DNA of 64,000 bases from Pandoraea pneumonica (GTDB taxonomy: Bacteria > Pseudomonadota > Gammaproteobacteria > Burkholderiales > Burkholderiaceae). The notes below the pieces were generated by a model. The model was not told the DNA's origin. It saw only the letters and a list, made by a program, of their open reading frames with translations, and searched no databases. The translations under genes were made by a program, and so were the position numbers. The stretch spans positions 310,001-374,000 of the forward strand of contig NZ_CABPSK010000004.1 in assembly GCF_902459645.1 (NCBI RefSeq). Direction: 5' to 3'. This document shows, piece by piece, positions 1 to 9,932 of the stretch (position 1 is its first letter; each line of letters opens with the position of its first letter).

Positions 1-182
1 TGCGTGTGAAAAAGTCGGCCCGCGACTGTGCCGGCCATCGTGCGCGATTCCAACACTGCGAACAGCGTCGGCGCGACGATGTAGCCGATAGCCCATTGGC
101 TGCCGCACCAGAGCGTTGCCACCATCCGGAACAACCGTTCCAGTCTGGGTGCGCCCTGGGTCGACGCCACGGAAGACGTCAT
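1..182 (-). CDS. DUF4149-type membrane protein, N-terminal part (runs off the window)
   Basis: The reverse strand reads ATG at 182-180 and stays open to the window edge, giving about 60 residues beginning MTSSVASTQG. A short polar N-terminus is followed by a hydrophobic stretch around WAIGYIVAPTLFAVL, which looks like the first membrane segment. This resembles the DUF4149 family of small, four-helix inner-membrane proteins often found just after greA in Burkholderiales. The start codon lies one base after the greA stop, so translation is probably coupled to greA. The function of the family is unknown. The rest of the gene lies outside the window. Confidence 0.7.
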   Translation of the reverse strand, partial: MTSSVASTQGAPRLERLFRMVATLWCGSQWAIGYIVAPTLFAVLESRTMAGTVAGRLFHT

Positions 183-183
183 C

Positions 184-660
184 TCAGACGTAGCGGACAT
201 CGATGATCTCGTACTCACGCACGCCGCTCGGGGCCTGCACTTCGGCCACATCGCCTGCATGCTTGCCAATGAGCGCACGCGCGATCGGCGAACTCACCGA
301 AATCTTGCCGTGCTCCAGGTCTGCTTCGTCGTCGCCGACGATTTGATACAGCACCGTGCCGCCGTTATCGAGATCTTCAAGTTCGACGGTCGCGGCGAAG
401 ACCACGCGGCCTTCGGCATCAAGTGCCGCCGGGTCGATGATCTGCGCAGCCGACAGCTTCGATTCGAGGTCCTGAATGCGACCTTCGATGAAACCCTGCT
501 TTTCCTTGGCGGCGTCGTATTCGGCATTTTCCGACAGATCGCCTTGCGCACGGGCTTCCGAGATCGCAATGATCACGGCCGGACGCTCAATGGTCTTCAG
601 GCGGTGCAGCTCATCCTTGAGCAGCTCGGCGCCCCGCTTGGTCAGAGGAATGGTACTCAT
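184..660 (-). CDS. greA: Transcript cleavage factor GreA
   Basis: A 158-residue protein beginning [18 protein letters not shown], the usual length for GreA. The N-terminal half is a charged, helical coiled-coil segment that includes the family signature around [21 protein letters not shown], with the acidic tip residues that enter the RNA polymerase secondary channel. The C-terminal half is the FKBP-like domain ([20 protein letters not shown]). GreA rescues backtracked RNA polymerase by stimulating cleavage of the 3' end of nascent RNA. The frame stays open 29 codons upstream, but the ATG at 660 matches the family start. It lies 310 bp downstream of carB with its own promoter, and is followed by the DUF4149 gene after one base. 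Confidence 0.96.
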   Translation of the reverse strand: MSTIPLTKRGAELLKDELHRLKTIERPAVIIAISEARAQGDLSENAEYDAAKEKQGFIEGRIQDLESKLSAAQIIDPAALDAEGRVVFAATVELEDLDNGGTVLYQIVGDDEADLEHGKISVSSPIARALIGKHAGDVAEVQAPSGVREYEIIDVRYV

Positions 661-759
661 GCGCGTTGTTCCGAAAGACAAAAAAATTGCCGCAGCAAAG
701 CCGCATTCGCACTTTTTGCGAACGCCGCTTGACCGCGGCTGTGACACCTATATGGCGTA

Positions 760-787
760 AGTGTAGCAGACTTGCCGTAGCTGCCAA
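760..787 (-). promoter_or_regulatory. Sigma-70-like promoter for greA
   Basis: On the minus strand a -35 element TTGGCA (plus-strand 782-787) and a -10 element TACACT (760-765) are separated by 16 bp. They lie about 100 bp upstream of the greA start and point toward it. The elements match the consensus at 5 of 6 and 4 of 6 positions. This suggests greA can be transcribed independently of carB. I see no other gene or clear terminator in the 661-970 gap. Confidence 0.5.
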
Positions 788-970
788 TCCAGTCACGCGT
801 CGGGTTTCGACCGGTGACGAATCGCGCGGCAATCCGCCTCACATAATGCATTTGGCGCGTAGGCCAGGGATGGGTTCCCGAGACTACGCGCCATTTTTTG
901 CGACATCGCCCGATGCGGCCTGAACCGCGCCGGGCTTATCGCCTGTGGCTATCCCGCCACTCCCCGCCGA

Positions 971-3900
971 TTACGACTGTGCGGGCAGTTGAGCGTGCAG
1001 GCTTTGCAGGTCGTAGACCTCCAGGTTCTGCAAGTACTTCAGACCTTCCACCGCAGCGCGGGCGCCCGAGATCGTCGTGTAGTACGTGACCTTGTGCGCT
1101 TGCGCCGTCATGCGGATCGAGCGCGAGTCGGCAATCGCCGTACGCGTTTCGTCCACCGTGGTGAACACCAGAGCAATCTCGCCGTTCTTGATCATGTCGA
1201 CAATGTGCGGACGGCCGTCCTTCACCTTGTTGACCACGCGCACCGGGATGCCAGCGGCTTCAATCGCCGCCGCCGTGCCGCGCGTCGCGACAATCGGGTA
1301 ACCCAGCGCGTGCAGCATGCGGGCCACTTCGACCGCGCGCGGCTTGTCCGCGTCCTTGACCGTGAGCAGCACCGTGCCCGACGCAGGCAGACGCGAACCC
1401 GCAGCCAGTTGCGACTTGAAGAGCGCTTCGCCGAATGTACGGCCCACGCCCATCACTTCACCCGTCGAGCGCATTTCCGGTCCAAGCACCGGGTCGACGC
1501 CCGGGAACTTCACGAACGGGAACACGGCTTCCTTCACGCTGAAGTACGGCGGCGAGACTTCGCTCGTCACGCCTTGCTCCTTGAGCGTCTGACCGACCAT
1601 CGCACGTGCGGCGATCTTGGCCAACTGACGGCCGGTGGCCTTCGAGACGTACGGCACCGTACGCGATGCACGCGGGTTCACTTCGAGCACGTAGATCGTG
1701 TCGACGCCGTTGCCTTGTTGAATCGCGAACTGCACGTTCATCAGGCCGACCACGTTCAGCGCGCGCGCCATTGCAGCCGTCTGACGCTTGAGTTCAGCGA
1801 CCGTTTCCGCCGACAGCGAGTACGGCGGCAGCGAGCAGGCCGAGTCGCCCGAGTGCACGCCGGCTTGTTCGATGTGCTCCATCACGCCGCCGATATAGAC
1901 ATCGGTGCCGTCCGAGATGCAGTCGACGTCGCATTCGATCGCGTCGTCGAGGAAGCGGTCGAGCAGCACCGGGCTGTCGTGGCTCACCTTGACGGCTTCG
2001 CGCATGTAGCGCTCGAGATCGCGCGGCTCGTGAACGATTTCCATCGCACGGCCACCCAGCACGTACGACGGACGCACCACCAGCGGGTAGCCGATTTCGC
2101 TAGCCAGCTTGAGCGCTTCGTCTTCGGCACGTGCCGTACGGTTCGGCGGCTGACGCAGGCCCAGATCGTGCAGCAGCTTCTGGAAACGCTCGCGGTCTTC
2201 AGCAGCGTCGATCATGTCCGGGCTGGTGCCGACGATGGGCACGCCGTTCGCTTCCAGATCGAGCGCGAGCTTCAACGGGGTCTGACCGCCGTACTGCACG
2301 ATCACGCCAACCGGCTTTTCGAGGTCGACGATTTCCAGCACGTCTTCAAGCGTCACCGGCTCGAAGTACAGACGATCCGACGTGTCGTAGTCCGTCGACA
2401 CAGTTTCCGGGTTGCAGTTGACCATGATGGTTTCGTAACCATCGTCGCGCAGCGCCAGCGCAGCGTGCACGCAGCAGTAGTCGAACTCGATACCCTGACC
2501 GATACGGTTCGGGCCGCCGCCGAGCACCATGACCTTCTTCTTGTTGGTCGGCTGGGCTTCGCACTCTTCCTCGTAGGTCGAGTACATGTAGGCGGTGTTC
2601 GTCGAGAATTCCGCGGCGCAGGTATCCACACGCTTGTAGACCGGGCGCACCTTCTGTGCGATACGGGCCTTACGCACGGCAGTTTGATCGGTGCCGAGCA
2701 GCTTGGCCAGGCGGCGATCCGAGAAGCCGCTTTGCTTCAGGAAGCGCAGCTCTTCGGTGCTCAGGCTTTCCAGCGTGCGACCGTTGAGGGCCTTTTCCTT
2801 ATTGACGATGGCTTGCAGTTGCGCGAGGAACCACGGGTCGATCGCCGTCTCGGCGTAGACCTCTTCGAGGCTCATGCCCAGGCGGAATGCGTCGCCCACG
2901 TACCAGATACGGTCTGGGCCCGGCTCGCCGATCTCGGCCACGATCTCGTCGCGGTCGGTCGACTTTTCGTCCAGACCGTCCACGCCGACTTCCAGACCGC
3001 GCATGGCTTTCTGGAACGATTCTTGGAACGTGCGGCCCATGGCCATCACTTCGCCGACCGACTTCATCTGCGTGGTCAGGCGCGTATCGGCTTCGCGGAA
3101 TTTCTCGAAGGCGAAACGCGGCACCTTGGTCACGACATAGTCGATCGTCGGTTCGAACGAGGCCGGGGTGGCACCGCCGGTGATCTCGTTGCGCAACTCG
3201 TCGAGCGTGTAGCCGATGGCCAGCTTGGCAGCGATCTTGGCGATCGGGAAGCCGGTCGCCTTCGATGCCAGTGCCGACGAACGCGACACACGCGGGTTCA
3301 TTTCGATGACGACCATACGGCCGTCCTTCGGGTTGATCGAGAACTGGACGTTCGAGCCGCCCGTCTCCACGCCGATTTCGCGCAGCACTGCCAGCGATGC
3401 GTTACGCAGCAGTTGGTATTCCTTGTCGGTCAGCGTCTGTGCCGGTGCCACGGTGATCGAGTCACCGGTGTGCACGCCCATCGGGTCGAGGTTTTCGATC
3501 GAGCAAACGATGATGCAGTTATCGGCGCGGTCGCGCACGACTTCCATCTCGTATTCCTTCCAGCCCAGCAGCGACTCTTCGATGAGCAGCTCACGCGTAG
3601 GCGAGAGGTCGAGACCGCGCTTGCAGATCTCTTCGAATTCTTCGCGGTTGTAGGCGATACCGCCGCCCGAGCCGCCCAGCGTGAACGACGGGCGAATCAC
3701 CATCGGGTAGCCGCTGCCACCGATGTCGGCGGTGATTTCCGCTTGCACGGCGAGCGCTTCTTCCATCGAGTGCGCGATGCCCGACTTGGCCGAACCGAGA
3801 CCGATCTTGGTCATCGCGTCCTTGAACTTCAGACGGTCTTCCGCCTTGTCGATGGCTTCCGGCGACGCGCCGATCAGCTCGACCTTGTACTTGTCGAGCA

Positions 3901-4219
3901 CGCCATGCTTGTGCAGGTCGAGCGCGCAGTTCAGCGCGGTCTGGCCGCCCATGGTCGGCAGAATGGCATCCGGGCGCTCCTTGGCGATGATGCGCTCGAC
4001 GACTTCCCACGTGATCGGTTCGATGTAGGTCACATCGGCCGTATCCGGGTCGGTCATGATCGTGGCAGGGTTGCTGTTGATCAGGATGACCTTGTAGCCT
4101 TCCTCGCGCAGGGCCTTACAGGCCTGTGCGCCGGAATAATCGAACTCGCATGCCTGACCGATGATGATCGGGCCGGCGCCGATGATGAGGATGCTCTTAA
4201 TGTCTGTGCGCTTTGGCAT
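971..4219 (-). CDS. carB: Carbamoyl-phosphate synthase large subunit
   Basis: A 1082-residue protein beginning [22 protein letters not shown], the full length of the family. It makes carbamoyl phosphate from bicarbonate, ATP and glutamine-derived ammonia for arginine and pyrimidine synthesis, in the cytoplasm with CarA. The two homologous synthetase halves are visible: the first begins at [19 protein letters not shown] and the second near residue 560 at [19 protein letters not shown]. Each has ATP-grasp motifs ([14 protein letters not shown] and [13 protein letters not shown]). The C-terminal MGS-like allosteric domain ([24 protein letters not shown] onward) is complete. It is transcribed with carA and a LysE-type exporter, in the order carA-lysE-carB. 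Confidence 0.98.
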   Translation of the reverse strand: MPKRTDIKSILIIGAGPIIIGQACEFDYSGAQACKALREEGYKVILINSNPATIMTDPDTADVTYIEPITWEVVERIIAKERPDAILPTMGGQTALNCALDLHKHGVLDKYKVELIGASPEAIDKAEDRLKFKDAMTKIGLGSAKSGIAHSMEEALAVQAEITADIGGSGYPMVIRPSFTLGGSGGGIAYNREEFEEICKRGLDLSPTRELLIEESLLGWKEYEMEVVRDRADNCIIVCSIENLDPMGVHTGDSITVAPAQTLTDKEYQLLRNASLAVLREIGVETGGSNVQFSINPKDGRMVVIEMNPRVSRSSALASKATGFPIAKIAAKLAIGYTLDELRNEITGGATPASFEPTIDYVVTKVPRFAFEKFREADTRLTTQMKSVGEVMAMGRTFQESFQKAMRGLEVGVDGLDEKSTDRDEIVAEIGEPGPDRIWYVGDAFRLGMSLEEVYAETAIDPWFLAQLQAIVNKEKALNGRTLESLSTEELRFLKQSGFSDRRLAKLLGTDQTAVRKARIAQKVRPVYKRVDTCAAEFSTNTAYMYSTYEEECEAQPTNKKKVMVLGGGPNRIGQGIEFDYCCVHAALALRDDGYETIMVNCNPETVSTDYDTSDRLYFEPVTLEDVLEIVDLEKPVGVIVQYGGQTPLKLALDLEANGVPIVGTSPDMIDAAEDRERFQKLLHDLGLRQPPNRTARAEDEALKLASEIGYPLVVRPSYVLGGRAMEIVHEPRDLERYMREAVKVSHDSPVLLDRFLDDAIECDVDCISDGTDVYIGGVMEHIEQAGVHSGDSACSLPPYSLSAETVAELKRQTAAMARALNVVGLMNVQFAIQQGNGVDTIYVLEVNPRASRTVPYVSKATGRQLAKIAARAMVGQTLKEQGVTSEVSPPYFSVKEAVFPFVKFPGVDPVLGPEMRSTGEVMGVGRTFGEALFKSQLAAGSRLPASGTVLLTVKDADKPRAVEVARMLHALGYPIVATRGTAAAIEAAGIPVRVVNKVKDGRPHIVDMIKNGEIALVFTTVDETRTAIADSRSIRMTAQAHKVTYYTTISGARAAVEGLKYLQNLEVYDLQSLHAQLPAQS

Positions 4220-4237
4220 AACGTTCTCAACAAAAAT

Positions 4238-4906
4238 TTAACTCAGCGTCGCGGTCGCGAGCTTCACACCGAAGCCGACGAACAGCGCGCCCACGCCGCC
4301 GGTCGCCCCGGCGCTCAACCGGCGACGTTGCCGGAAGTGCTCGGCCAGACGGGAACCGGCCAGGATCAGCGTGCTCAGGTACAGGAAACTACAGGTCTGC
4401 ACGATCACGCCCAGCACTGCAAACGACAGTGCCGGCCAGGCGTAGCCCGGATCGACAAACTGGATGAAAAACGACACGCAGAACAGGATCGCCTTCGGAT
4501 TGAGCAGGCTGATAAACAGCGCGCGGCGAAACGGCTGATCCGCGTTGACCTGCTTCGGCGGTGCCGCCACGGCACCCGGATTCGCCCGCGCGGCACGCAT
4601 GTTCTTCACAGCGCCGCGCAGCATGTTGAAGCCCATCCAGCACAGATACGCCGCGCCGAAGTACTTCACTACGAAGAACAGCGTCGGCTGGGCGTGCAAC
4701 AGCGATGCGACGCCTGCGGCCGCAAGGGCCATCAGGATCGTATCGCCGAGGAACACCCCGCAGGCGCCCGCGTAGCCTTGCCGAACGCCGCGTTGTGCGG
4801 CGACCGACAGGACATAGATCGAATTCGGCCCCGGCAGCAAGATGACCACCACCACCCCGGCCAGATAGGTCCAGAGGTTGACGATGCCGAGTGAGTTTCC
4901 GAGCAT
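4238..4906 (-). CDS. LysE/LeuE-family amino-acid exporter
   Basis: A 222-residue integral membrane protein beginning MLGNSLGIVNLWTYLAGV. It has about six hydrophobic segments and the family hallmark near residues 22-32 (VILLPGPNSIY, the LPGP-N motif of LysE/RhtB exporters). The remaining segments read as membrane helices, for example FFVVKYFGAAYLCWMGFNML. By family it would export an amino acid across the inner membrane; the PGPNSIYVLS version is typical of LeuE-like members, but the substrate cannot be read from sequence. It sits between carA (43 bp away) and carB (18 bp), so it is very probably in the same transcript. The start lacks a strong ribosome binding site. Confidence 0.88.
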   Translation of the reverse strand: MLGNSLGIVNLWTYLAGVVVVILLPGPNSIYVLSVAAQRGVRQGYAGACGVFLGDTILMALAAAGVASLLHAQPTLFFVVKYFGAAYLCWMGFNMLRGAVKNMRAARANPGAVAAPPKQVNADQPFRRALFISLLNPKAILFCVSFFIQFVDPGYAWPALSFAVLGVIVQTCSFLYLSTLILAGSRLAEHFRQRRRLSAGATGGVGALFVGFGVKLATATLS

Positions 4907-4949
4907 GGTGCGTGTTTCCCGATTCGTTCGTCGCGCTTATGCAGCGTAC

Positions 4950-6095
4950 TTAGGCGGCTTGTTTTGCGTCGGCCATCGACTGCACGAAGCGGTCGAACAG
5001 ATAGCCGATGTCGTGCGGGCCAGGCGACGCTTCCGGGTGACCCTGGAAGCAGAACGCCGGGCGGTCCGTCAGTTCGAAGCCTTGCAGCGTGCCGTCGAAG
5101 AGCGACACGTGCGAGACGCGCGCGTTGGCCGGCAGGCTGTTCGCGTCGACCGCGAAACCGTGGTTCTGCGACGTGATCACGACGCGCCCCGAGGCGAGAT
5201 CCTTCACCGGATGGTTCGCGCCGTGGTGGCCGGTCTTCATCTTGAGGGTCTTCGCGCCGACGGCCAGGCCCATGATCTGGTGGCCCAGGCAAATGCCGAA
5301 CGTCGGGATGCGGCGCTCGAGGAACGTCTTCGTGGCGGCAATGGCGTAATCGCACGGTTCCGGATCGCCGGGGCCGTTCGAGAGGAACACGCCGTCCGGG
5401 TTCAGGGCGAACACGTCGTCGGCCGAACTCTGGGCGGGCAGCACCGTGACCTTGCAACCACGCTCAGCGAGCATGCGCAGAATGTTGCGCTTGACGCCGT
5501 AGTCGAGGGCGACCACGTGGAACTTCGGGTCTTTCTGCTCGCCGTAGCCTTCGCCGAGTTGCCATTCCGTCTGCGTCCAGGAGTAGCGTTCGGTGGTCGA
5601 GACGACCTTGGCCAGATCCATACCGGCCAAGCCCGGGAACGACTGAGCCAGCGCGATGGCCTTGCCTTCGTCGGCTTCTTCACCGGCGAGAATGCAGCCG
5701 TTCTGAGCGCCCTTCTCGCGCAGGATACGGGTGAGGCGGCGCGTATCGAGACCGGCGATGGCGACAACGCCTTCGTCTTTCAGGTATTGCGACAGGGTTT
5801 TGTCGGCGCGGAAATTCGATTCGAGGATCGGAAGATCCTTGATGATCAGGCCGGCGGCATGGACTTTCGTGGCTTCGACGTCTTCACCGTTGACGCCCGT
5901 GTTGCCGATGTGCGGATACGTCAACGTGACGATCTGGCGCGCATAGCTCGGGTCGGTGAGAATTTCTTGGTAGCCGGTGATGGCCGTGTTGAACACGACT
6001 TCGCCGATGGTGTGACCGGCAGCGCCAATGGCGTACCCACGAAAGACCGTGCCGTCAGCGAGCGCGAGAATAGCGGGTGGGAATGACGGCAGCAC
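4950..6095 (-). CDS. carA: Carbamoyl-phosphate synthase small (glutaminase) subunit
   Basis: A 381-residue protein, the normal length. The N-terminal CarA-specific domain ([15 protein letters not shown], then [21 protein letters not shown]) is followed by a class I glutamine amidotransferase. The nucleophile cysteine lies in [12 protein letters not shown] near residue 270, and the partner His and Glu in [13 protein letters not shown]. It hydrolyses glutamine and channels ammonia to CarB. The start is a GTG at 6095-6093 preceded by AGGAG at good spacing. It is the first gene of the carA-lysE-carB unit and has a roughly 165-nt untranslated leader behind a well-matched promoter. Confidence 0.97.
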   Translation of the reverse strand: MLPSFPPAILALADGTVFRGYAIGAAGHTIGEVVFNTAITGYQEILTDPSYARQIVTLTYPHIGNTGVNGEDVEATKVHAAGLIIKDLPILESNFRADKTLSQYLKDEGVVAIAGLDTRRLTRILREKGAQNGCILAGEEADEGKAIALAQSFPGLAGMDLAKVVSTTERYSWTQTEWQLGEGYGEQKDPKFHVVALDYGVKRNILRMLAERGCKVTVLPAQSSADDVFALNPDGVFLSNGPGDPEPCDYAIAATKTFLERRIPTFGICLGHQIMGLAVGAKTLKMKTGHHGANHPVKDLASGRVVITSQNHGFAVDANSLPANARVSHVSLFDGTLQGFELTDRPAFCFQGHPEASPGPHDIGYLFDRFVQSMADAKQAA

Positions 6096-6265
6096 GGGAA
6101 ACTCCTGAAGGGTTCACCCCGGCTGCCGCCCCATCGTCCGCTCGCGATGACATCAGCGCGGGCACCGGAATTGCGCGGAATATGCGCACAGCGGATGCTC
6201 GGACTGCGGACGAGATGTCAGGCGGGTAGGCGCTAGGGTGAGGGTTAAGTGACTAAAACCTTCAA

Positions 6266-6293
6266 AGTATAGCGCAAATCCCAATCATCTCAA
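6266..6293 (-). promoter_or_regulatory. Sigma-70 promoter for the carA operon
   Basis: On the minus strand, TTGAGA (plus-strand 6288-6293) and TATACT (6266-6271) are separated by 16 bp. Each element matches 5 of 6 consensus positions. The promoter faces carA, and its -35 hexamer overlaps the stop region of the upstream GntR gene. Transcription would begin near 6259 and leave a leader of about 165 nt before the carA GTG start. I see no clear attenuator hairpin in that leader. Confidence 0.6.
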
Positions 6294-7051
6294 AGCTGAA
6301 CGTGTGGAGTACCAGTACGCTCTGCGTTCTCCCGGGGGGCAAGGCCGCCGACAGACGAATACGCAGAGGGGATAGGGAAGTGAATGCCCGCCCGCTGGGC
6401 CGCCAGCACGATATGGCGCTCCATCGCAGCCCCAGCAGCAGCGCCATCGCGGCGGCGCAGGGCGTCGAGGATCTCCAGATGTTCATGATAGGTGGAAAGC
6501 ACGAGTTCACGCTGATAGAAAGGCAGGCGCTGGCTTTCCATCACAATTTCCGTGCTGCCGCGCAGAATGTCGGCAATCGCGCCGTTACCGGCAAGCCCGA
6601 CGATGCGCAGGTGGAACGCGAAATCGAGCTGCGCCGCGGTATCGACATCCCCGTCGATGAGTGCGGCCTTCATGTCCTCGACGTTATCCGTGAGCCAAGC
6701 CATTTCGTCGTTGCTGGCGGCGTGGGCGGCCAGCCGGGCCGCAAAGCCTTCGAGCGCGTACCGCAGCTGATAGGTATCGGCGAGCGAAATCTGGTCGGCG
6801 AAGCGCCACGCCACGCCAACGCGCGCCGAGGCGTCGCTCACGTACACGCCTTTGCCGGGGCGAATGGAGACCATGCCGAGCGCTTCGAGCGTCGAGAGGG
6901 CTTCGCGCAGCGAGGCGCGGCTAATCGACAGTTCTTCGGCGAGTTGGCGCTGCGACGGCAGCATCGCGCCGGTCGGGTAGACCTGACGCTCGATGCGTTC
7001 GCGGATGATGGCGACGGCAGCGTCGGTTACGGCGTGTGCCGAATGCTTCAT
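6290..7051 (-). CDS. FadR-subfamily GntR transcriptional regulator
   Basis: A 253-residue protein. Residues about 10-75 form the GntR winged helix-turn-helix (PTGAMLPSQRQLAEELSISRASLREALSTLEALGMVSIRPGKGVYV). The C-terminal part is an all-helical FCD ligand-binding domain with the expected D/H residues (DFAFHLRIVGLAGN, then YHEHLEILDALRRRD, ERHIVLA). Such proteins usually repress genes for sugar acids or organic acids and release DNA on binding the acid. GAGG precedes the ATG. It lies 132 bp downstream of the trehalase gene on the same strand. It is the natural candidate to bind the TGGT-CAG-ACC(G) palindrome upstream of dctA. The effector cannot be read from sequence. Confidence 0.9.
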   Translation of the reverse strand: MKHSAHAVTDAAVAIIRERIERQVYPTGAMLPSQRQLAEELSISRASLREALSTLEALGMVSIRPGKGVYVSDASARVGVAWRFADQISLADTYQLRYALEGFAARLAAHAASNDEMAWLTDNVEDMKAALIDGDVDTAAQLDFAFHLRIVGLAGNGAIADILRGSTEIVMESQRLPFYQRELVLSTYHEHLEILDALRRRDGAAAGAAMERHIVLAAQRAGIHFPIPSAYSSVGGLAPRENAERTGTPHVQL

Positions 7052-7183
7052 GAGGCCTCACAAGTCATGCAGAGATATCGCACAAGCCGCGCAATCGCGC
7101 GCGGCTCGGTATGGCGCATTGTACGACGCCAAATATCGGGCGATGCACCGCAGCGCCGCCATGCCGCCGTTCGCCCACCCACC

Positions 7184-8815
7184 CTACCCGCGCGGCCGCC
7201 CGTGCGCCTTGGCCGTGTGGGCGTGATGTTCGGGGTGATCGCCGAGCAGGCGGCGCACCACGCCGTTCGTCCAGCCGAAGCCATCTTGCAGCGGATACTC
7301 CCCGCCCCCGCCGCCGCAGGCCGACATGACGTCGCTCGTATGCAGGGAGTACTTCTCCACCAGCTTGCTTTCCCGGGTGTAGAGCGCCCCCACCGTCGCA
7401 AGCCAGCGATGGGCGATGTCCTTGGCCAGCAGGGTCTCGCCGTACTTGCACAGGCCGTGGATGGCAATCCATTGCAGCGGCGCCCAGCCGTTGGGCGGGT
7501 CCCATTGCTGAAGGCTCGACGTTTCCGTCGTGCGCAGCCCGCCAGCGGCGATCAGGCGCGCGGCAATCGCACGCGCGGTGCGGTGCGCCTGTTCCGGCGA
7601 CGCGAGACCCACGAATAGTGGCGTCGCGGCGGCGGCCGACAATTGGCGGCGTATCGTCCCAAGCTGCCAGTCGTAGTCCATGAAGGCACCGTCGTCATCG
7701 CTCCATAGATGACGCGTCATCGCATTGCGACGAGCCTCGGCGCGCGCGGCGAACGCCTGCGCCGACGCCGTATCGCCGCTTGCCTCGCTAAGCCGGGAAA
7801 TATGCCGCTCGGTGGCGTAAAGAAAGCTGTTCAGATCGACCGGCAGAATCGCCGTCGTGCGGATCGACGACAGGTCGTTGGCGTCGCCGAGCCAGCGGGA
7901 ACTGAAGTCCCAGCCCGACGCCGCCCCGGCGCGCAGATCGCGATATACATCCCCCGCATTGCGCCCGATCGCATGCAACGCCGTATTCACGTCCTCTAGA
8001 TAGCCTTCTTCGCGCGGCGTGTCGCACTCGTCCCAATAGCGGTTGAGCAACGCGCCGTCGGGCAAGCGCACCAAATGGCGAAACGCCTCGCCGACCGCGA
8101 GCGACGCCTCCCCCTCCATCCAGAACGCGTACTCACGAAGCAAATGCGGCAAATAGCGCGCCGCGCGCGCCACCCCATGCGATTCGAAGAGTTCGACCAT
8201 CAAGCCATACATCGGGGGCTGCGACCGGCTCAGATAATAAGTGCGGTTCCCATTCGGCACGTGGCCATAGGTATCGATGAGAAACGAGAAGTTATCGGCC
8301 ATGTTCACGAGCCGTTCGTGGCGTCCGCTCTGCGCGAGCCCGAGCATCGTGAAATAGGAGTCCCAATAATAGAGTTCGTGAAACCGTCCGCCGGGCACCA
8401 CGTACGCCTGCGGCAACGGCAGCAGCGAGCTATCCGCCGGATGGGCATGCGGGTGTCGGGTGAGCACGTCCCAGAGGCCATCGATGTGCGCCACCAGCCC
8501 CTGCCCGGGATCCGACACGTAGTGACTATCGGGAATGCGCTCGATGGAAAAATGCGCGGAGACAAAAGCCGAGAGATCGAACCCCGGTCGCCCAGCGTCG
8601 TCGCGATAGCGCCGAAGCACCTCCTCCGGCGCCACCTGCGGCACGCAATCGACAAACGTCTTGCTATCGGGAAAGATGCGCTGCGTCTGCACCGCGACGA
8701 ACAATTCTTGATACCGATCGGCGGGCGTCAGCACGTCCGACGGCGCCACGTGCGCCACATCCGGCGACATGCCGCCTTGCGAGAGCGTGCGTTGGGCGGT
8801 GTCGGTCATGGTCAT
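7184..8815 (-). CDS. Alpha,alpha-trehalase, glycoside hydrolase family 37
   Basis: A 543-residue protein that hydrolyses trehalose to two glucose molecules. Both family signatures are present: PGGRFHELYYWDSYF at about residue 140 and QWDPPNGWAPLQW at about residue 436. The glycine-rich GGGGGEYPLQDGFGWTNGV segment near the C-terminus is also a trehalase landmark. I see no signal peptide (it begins MTMTDTAQRTLSQGG), which suggests a cytoplasmic TreF-like enzyme rather than periplasmic TreA. The start overlaps the upstream SDR stop by four bases (ATGA), so the two are translationally coupled. Its last 30 or so residues (HTAKAHGRPRG) are low-complexity and probably disordered. Confidence 0.93.
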   Translation of the reverse strand: MTMTDTAQRTLSQGGMSPDVAHVAPSDVLTPADRYQELFVAVQTQRIFPDSKTFVDCVPQVAPEEVLRRYRDDAGRPGFDLSAFVSAHFSIERIPDSHYVSDPGQGLVAHIDGLWDVLTRHPHAHPADSSLLPLPQAYVVPGGRFHELYYWDSYFTMLGLAQSGRHERLVNMADNFSFLIDTYGHVPNGNRTYYLSRSQPPMYGLMVELFESHGVARAARYLPHLLREYAFWMEGEASLAVGEAFRHLVRLPDGALLNRYWDECDTPREEGYLEDVNTALHAIGRNAGDVYRDLRAGAASGWDFSSRWLGDANDLSSIRTTAILPVDLNSFLYATERHISRLSEASGDTASAQAFAARAEARRNAMTRHLWSDDDGAFMDYDWQLGTIRRQLSAAAATPLFVGLASPEQAHRTARAIAARLIAAGGLRTTETSSLQQWDPPNGWAPLQWIAIHGLCKYGETLLAKDIAHRWLATVGALYTRESKLVEKYSLHTSDVMSACGGGGGEYPLQDGFGWTNGVVRRLLGDHPEHHAHTAKAHGRPRG

Positions 8816-9579
8816 TGCTCCGAATAATTCCAGAGCAGACCGCCGTCGACGAACACCGTCGTCGCCGTGACATAACTCGCTTCCGGCGACGCCAGAAACA
8901 AGACCGCGTTGGCCACCTCACTGGGATCGGCGAGACGCCCGAGCGGAATATTCGCGAGCAGCGCGTCGAGTTCTGCCTTGTTCTTGAGAAGTTGCTGATT
9001 GATCGCCGTGCCCACCGCACCGGGCGCGACGTTATTGACCGTGATACCGAGCGGCGCGAGTTCGATGGCGAGATTGCGCATCATCATCTTCATACCGCCT
9101 TTGCTGGCGCAATAACTGGTGAAGTGCGGAAACGGCAGCTCTTCGTGCACCGAGCTCACGTTGACGATCCGCCCGCCGCGTTTCGTATCGCTAAGATGAC
9201 GCACGAAAGCTTGCGTGAGGAAGAACGCCCCCTTCAGATTGATATCGAGCACGAGGTCGTAATCGGCTTCCGTGACGTCCAGAAACGCCGCGCGGCGCTC
9301 GACCCCGGCGTTGTTGACCAGCACATCGATGCGCCCCATTTTGGCCACCGCCTGCGTCACCACTGCCTGAACGTCGGACACGTGCCCGACATCCCCCGCA
9401 ATGACACAGCCGTCGCTCCCCGCTTTGCGCACGGCGTCGAGCGTCTGCTCGGCCATTGCGCTGTCTTGCCGGTCTTCCACGACGATGCGCGCGCCCTCCT
9501 GCGCCAGCCGAATTGCGATCGCGCGCCCGATGCCCTGTGCGCTGCCCGTGACGAGTACCACCGTATCTCTCATTCGCAT
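8812..9579 (-). CDS. SDR-family NAD(P)-dependent oxidoreductase (glucose 1-dehydrogenase-like)
   Basis: A 255-residue classical short-chain dehydrogenase. Visible are the cofactor loop VTGSAQGIG near the N-terminus, the NNAG motif, the catalytic Tyr/Lys in SYCASKGGMKMM, and PGAVGTAIN after it. By family it oxidises or reduces a sugar or polyol hydroxyl; the exact substrate is not visible. I chose the ATG at 9579 because GGAGG lies just upstream; the ATG at 9573 is equally possible and has better spacing. The frame is open further upstream without a supporting start. It is the first gene of a two-gene unit with the trehalase. Confidence 0.85.
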   Translation of the reverse strand: MRMRDTVVLVTGSAQGIGRAIAIRLAQEGARIVVEDRQDSAMAEQTLDAVRKAGSDGCVIAGDVGHVSDVQAVVTQAVAKMGRIDVLVNNAGVERRAAFLDVTEADYDLVLDINLKGAFFLTQAFVRHLSDTKRGGRIVNVSSVHEELPFPHFTSYCASKGGMKMMMRNLAIELAPLGITVNNVAPGAVGTAINQQLLKNKAELDALLANIPLGRLADPSEVANAVLFLASPEASYVTATTVFVDGGLLWNYSEQ

Positions 9580-9750
9580 GGCGCCTCCCTGACTTGTGTG
9601 TTGGGATACCCAATGCGACCCCGCGCCAGAAACCGAAGTTCCGGCGGTCACATAAGTGCAACCGCGCTGATCCACCCTATAAAACCGGCACTTTCATCGC
9701 CCGGCAATCGCAACCGCACCCCTAGGGTATCCCCTCAGCGGATGTGCCTT

Positions 9751-9779
9751 GACCGCCATATATTGACTTTCTAATATTC
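9751..9779 (+). promoter_or_regulatory. Sigma-70-like promoter for dctA
   Basis: TTGACC at 9751-9756 and TAATAT at 9774-9779 are separated by 17 bp and face dctA. The transcript would start near 9786, just before the palindrome at 9793-9803, so a bound repressor would block initiation or early elongation. Confidence 0.5.
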
Positions 9780-9792
9780 GCCATAACACCAC

Positions 9793-9803
9793 TGGTCAGA
9801 CCG
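9793..9803. promoter_or_regulatory. GntR/FadR-type operator candidate
   Basis: The 11-bp sequence TGGTCAGACCG is a near-perfect inverted repeat of the form TGGT-N3-ACC, matching the TNGTNNNACNA pattern known for FadR-subfamily regulators. It lies about 14 bp downstream of the dctA -10 element and 214 bp upstream of the SDR start. The nearby FadR-type gene at 6290-7051 is the obvious candidate regulator; this link is an inference. Confidence 0.5.
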
Positions 9804-9932
9804 GTATGACTTGTAGCGATACACTGCCCGATGGTGAGGAAAGCGCCGTACCGCAGAGCCCCCGAGAGAGCAATCCGTTGTTGTAGAGCCCATCAAATTC
9901 AGAAAGATCTACGCAGGCAGAGGAGACACACC

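Larger units (their letters stand above)
9580..9932. other. Divergent control region between the SDR-trehalase unit and dctA
   Basis: This 353-bp stretch has no gene. It contains a plus-strand promoter at 9751-9779 and a GntR/FadR-like palindrome at 9793-9803, described separately, and is more AT-rich around 9750-9790. It also contains the ribosome binding sites of both flanking genes. No hairpin terminator was seen. Confidence 0.6.

Noticed and set aside
989-4894. A 1301-codon open frame on the plus strand opposite carB
   Set aside because: It is a shadow of carB and the exporter: Arg/His-rich composition caused by GC-rich codons read in antisense, with no family features.
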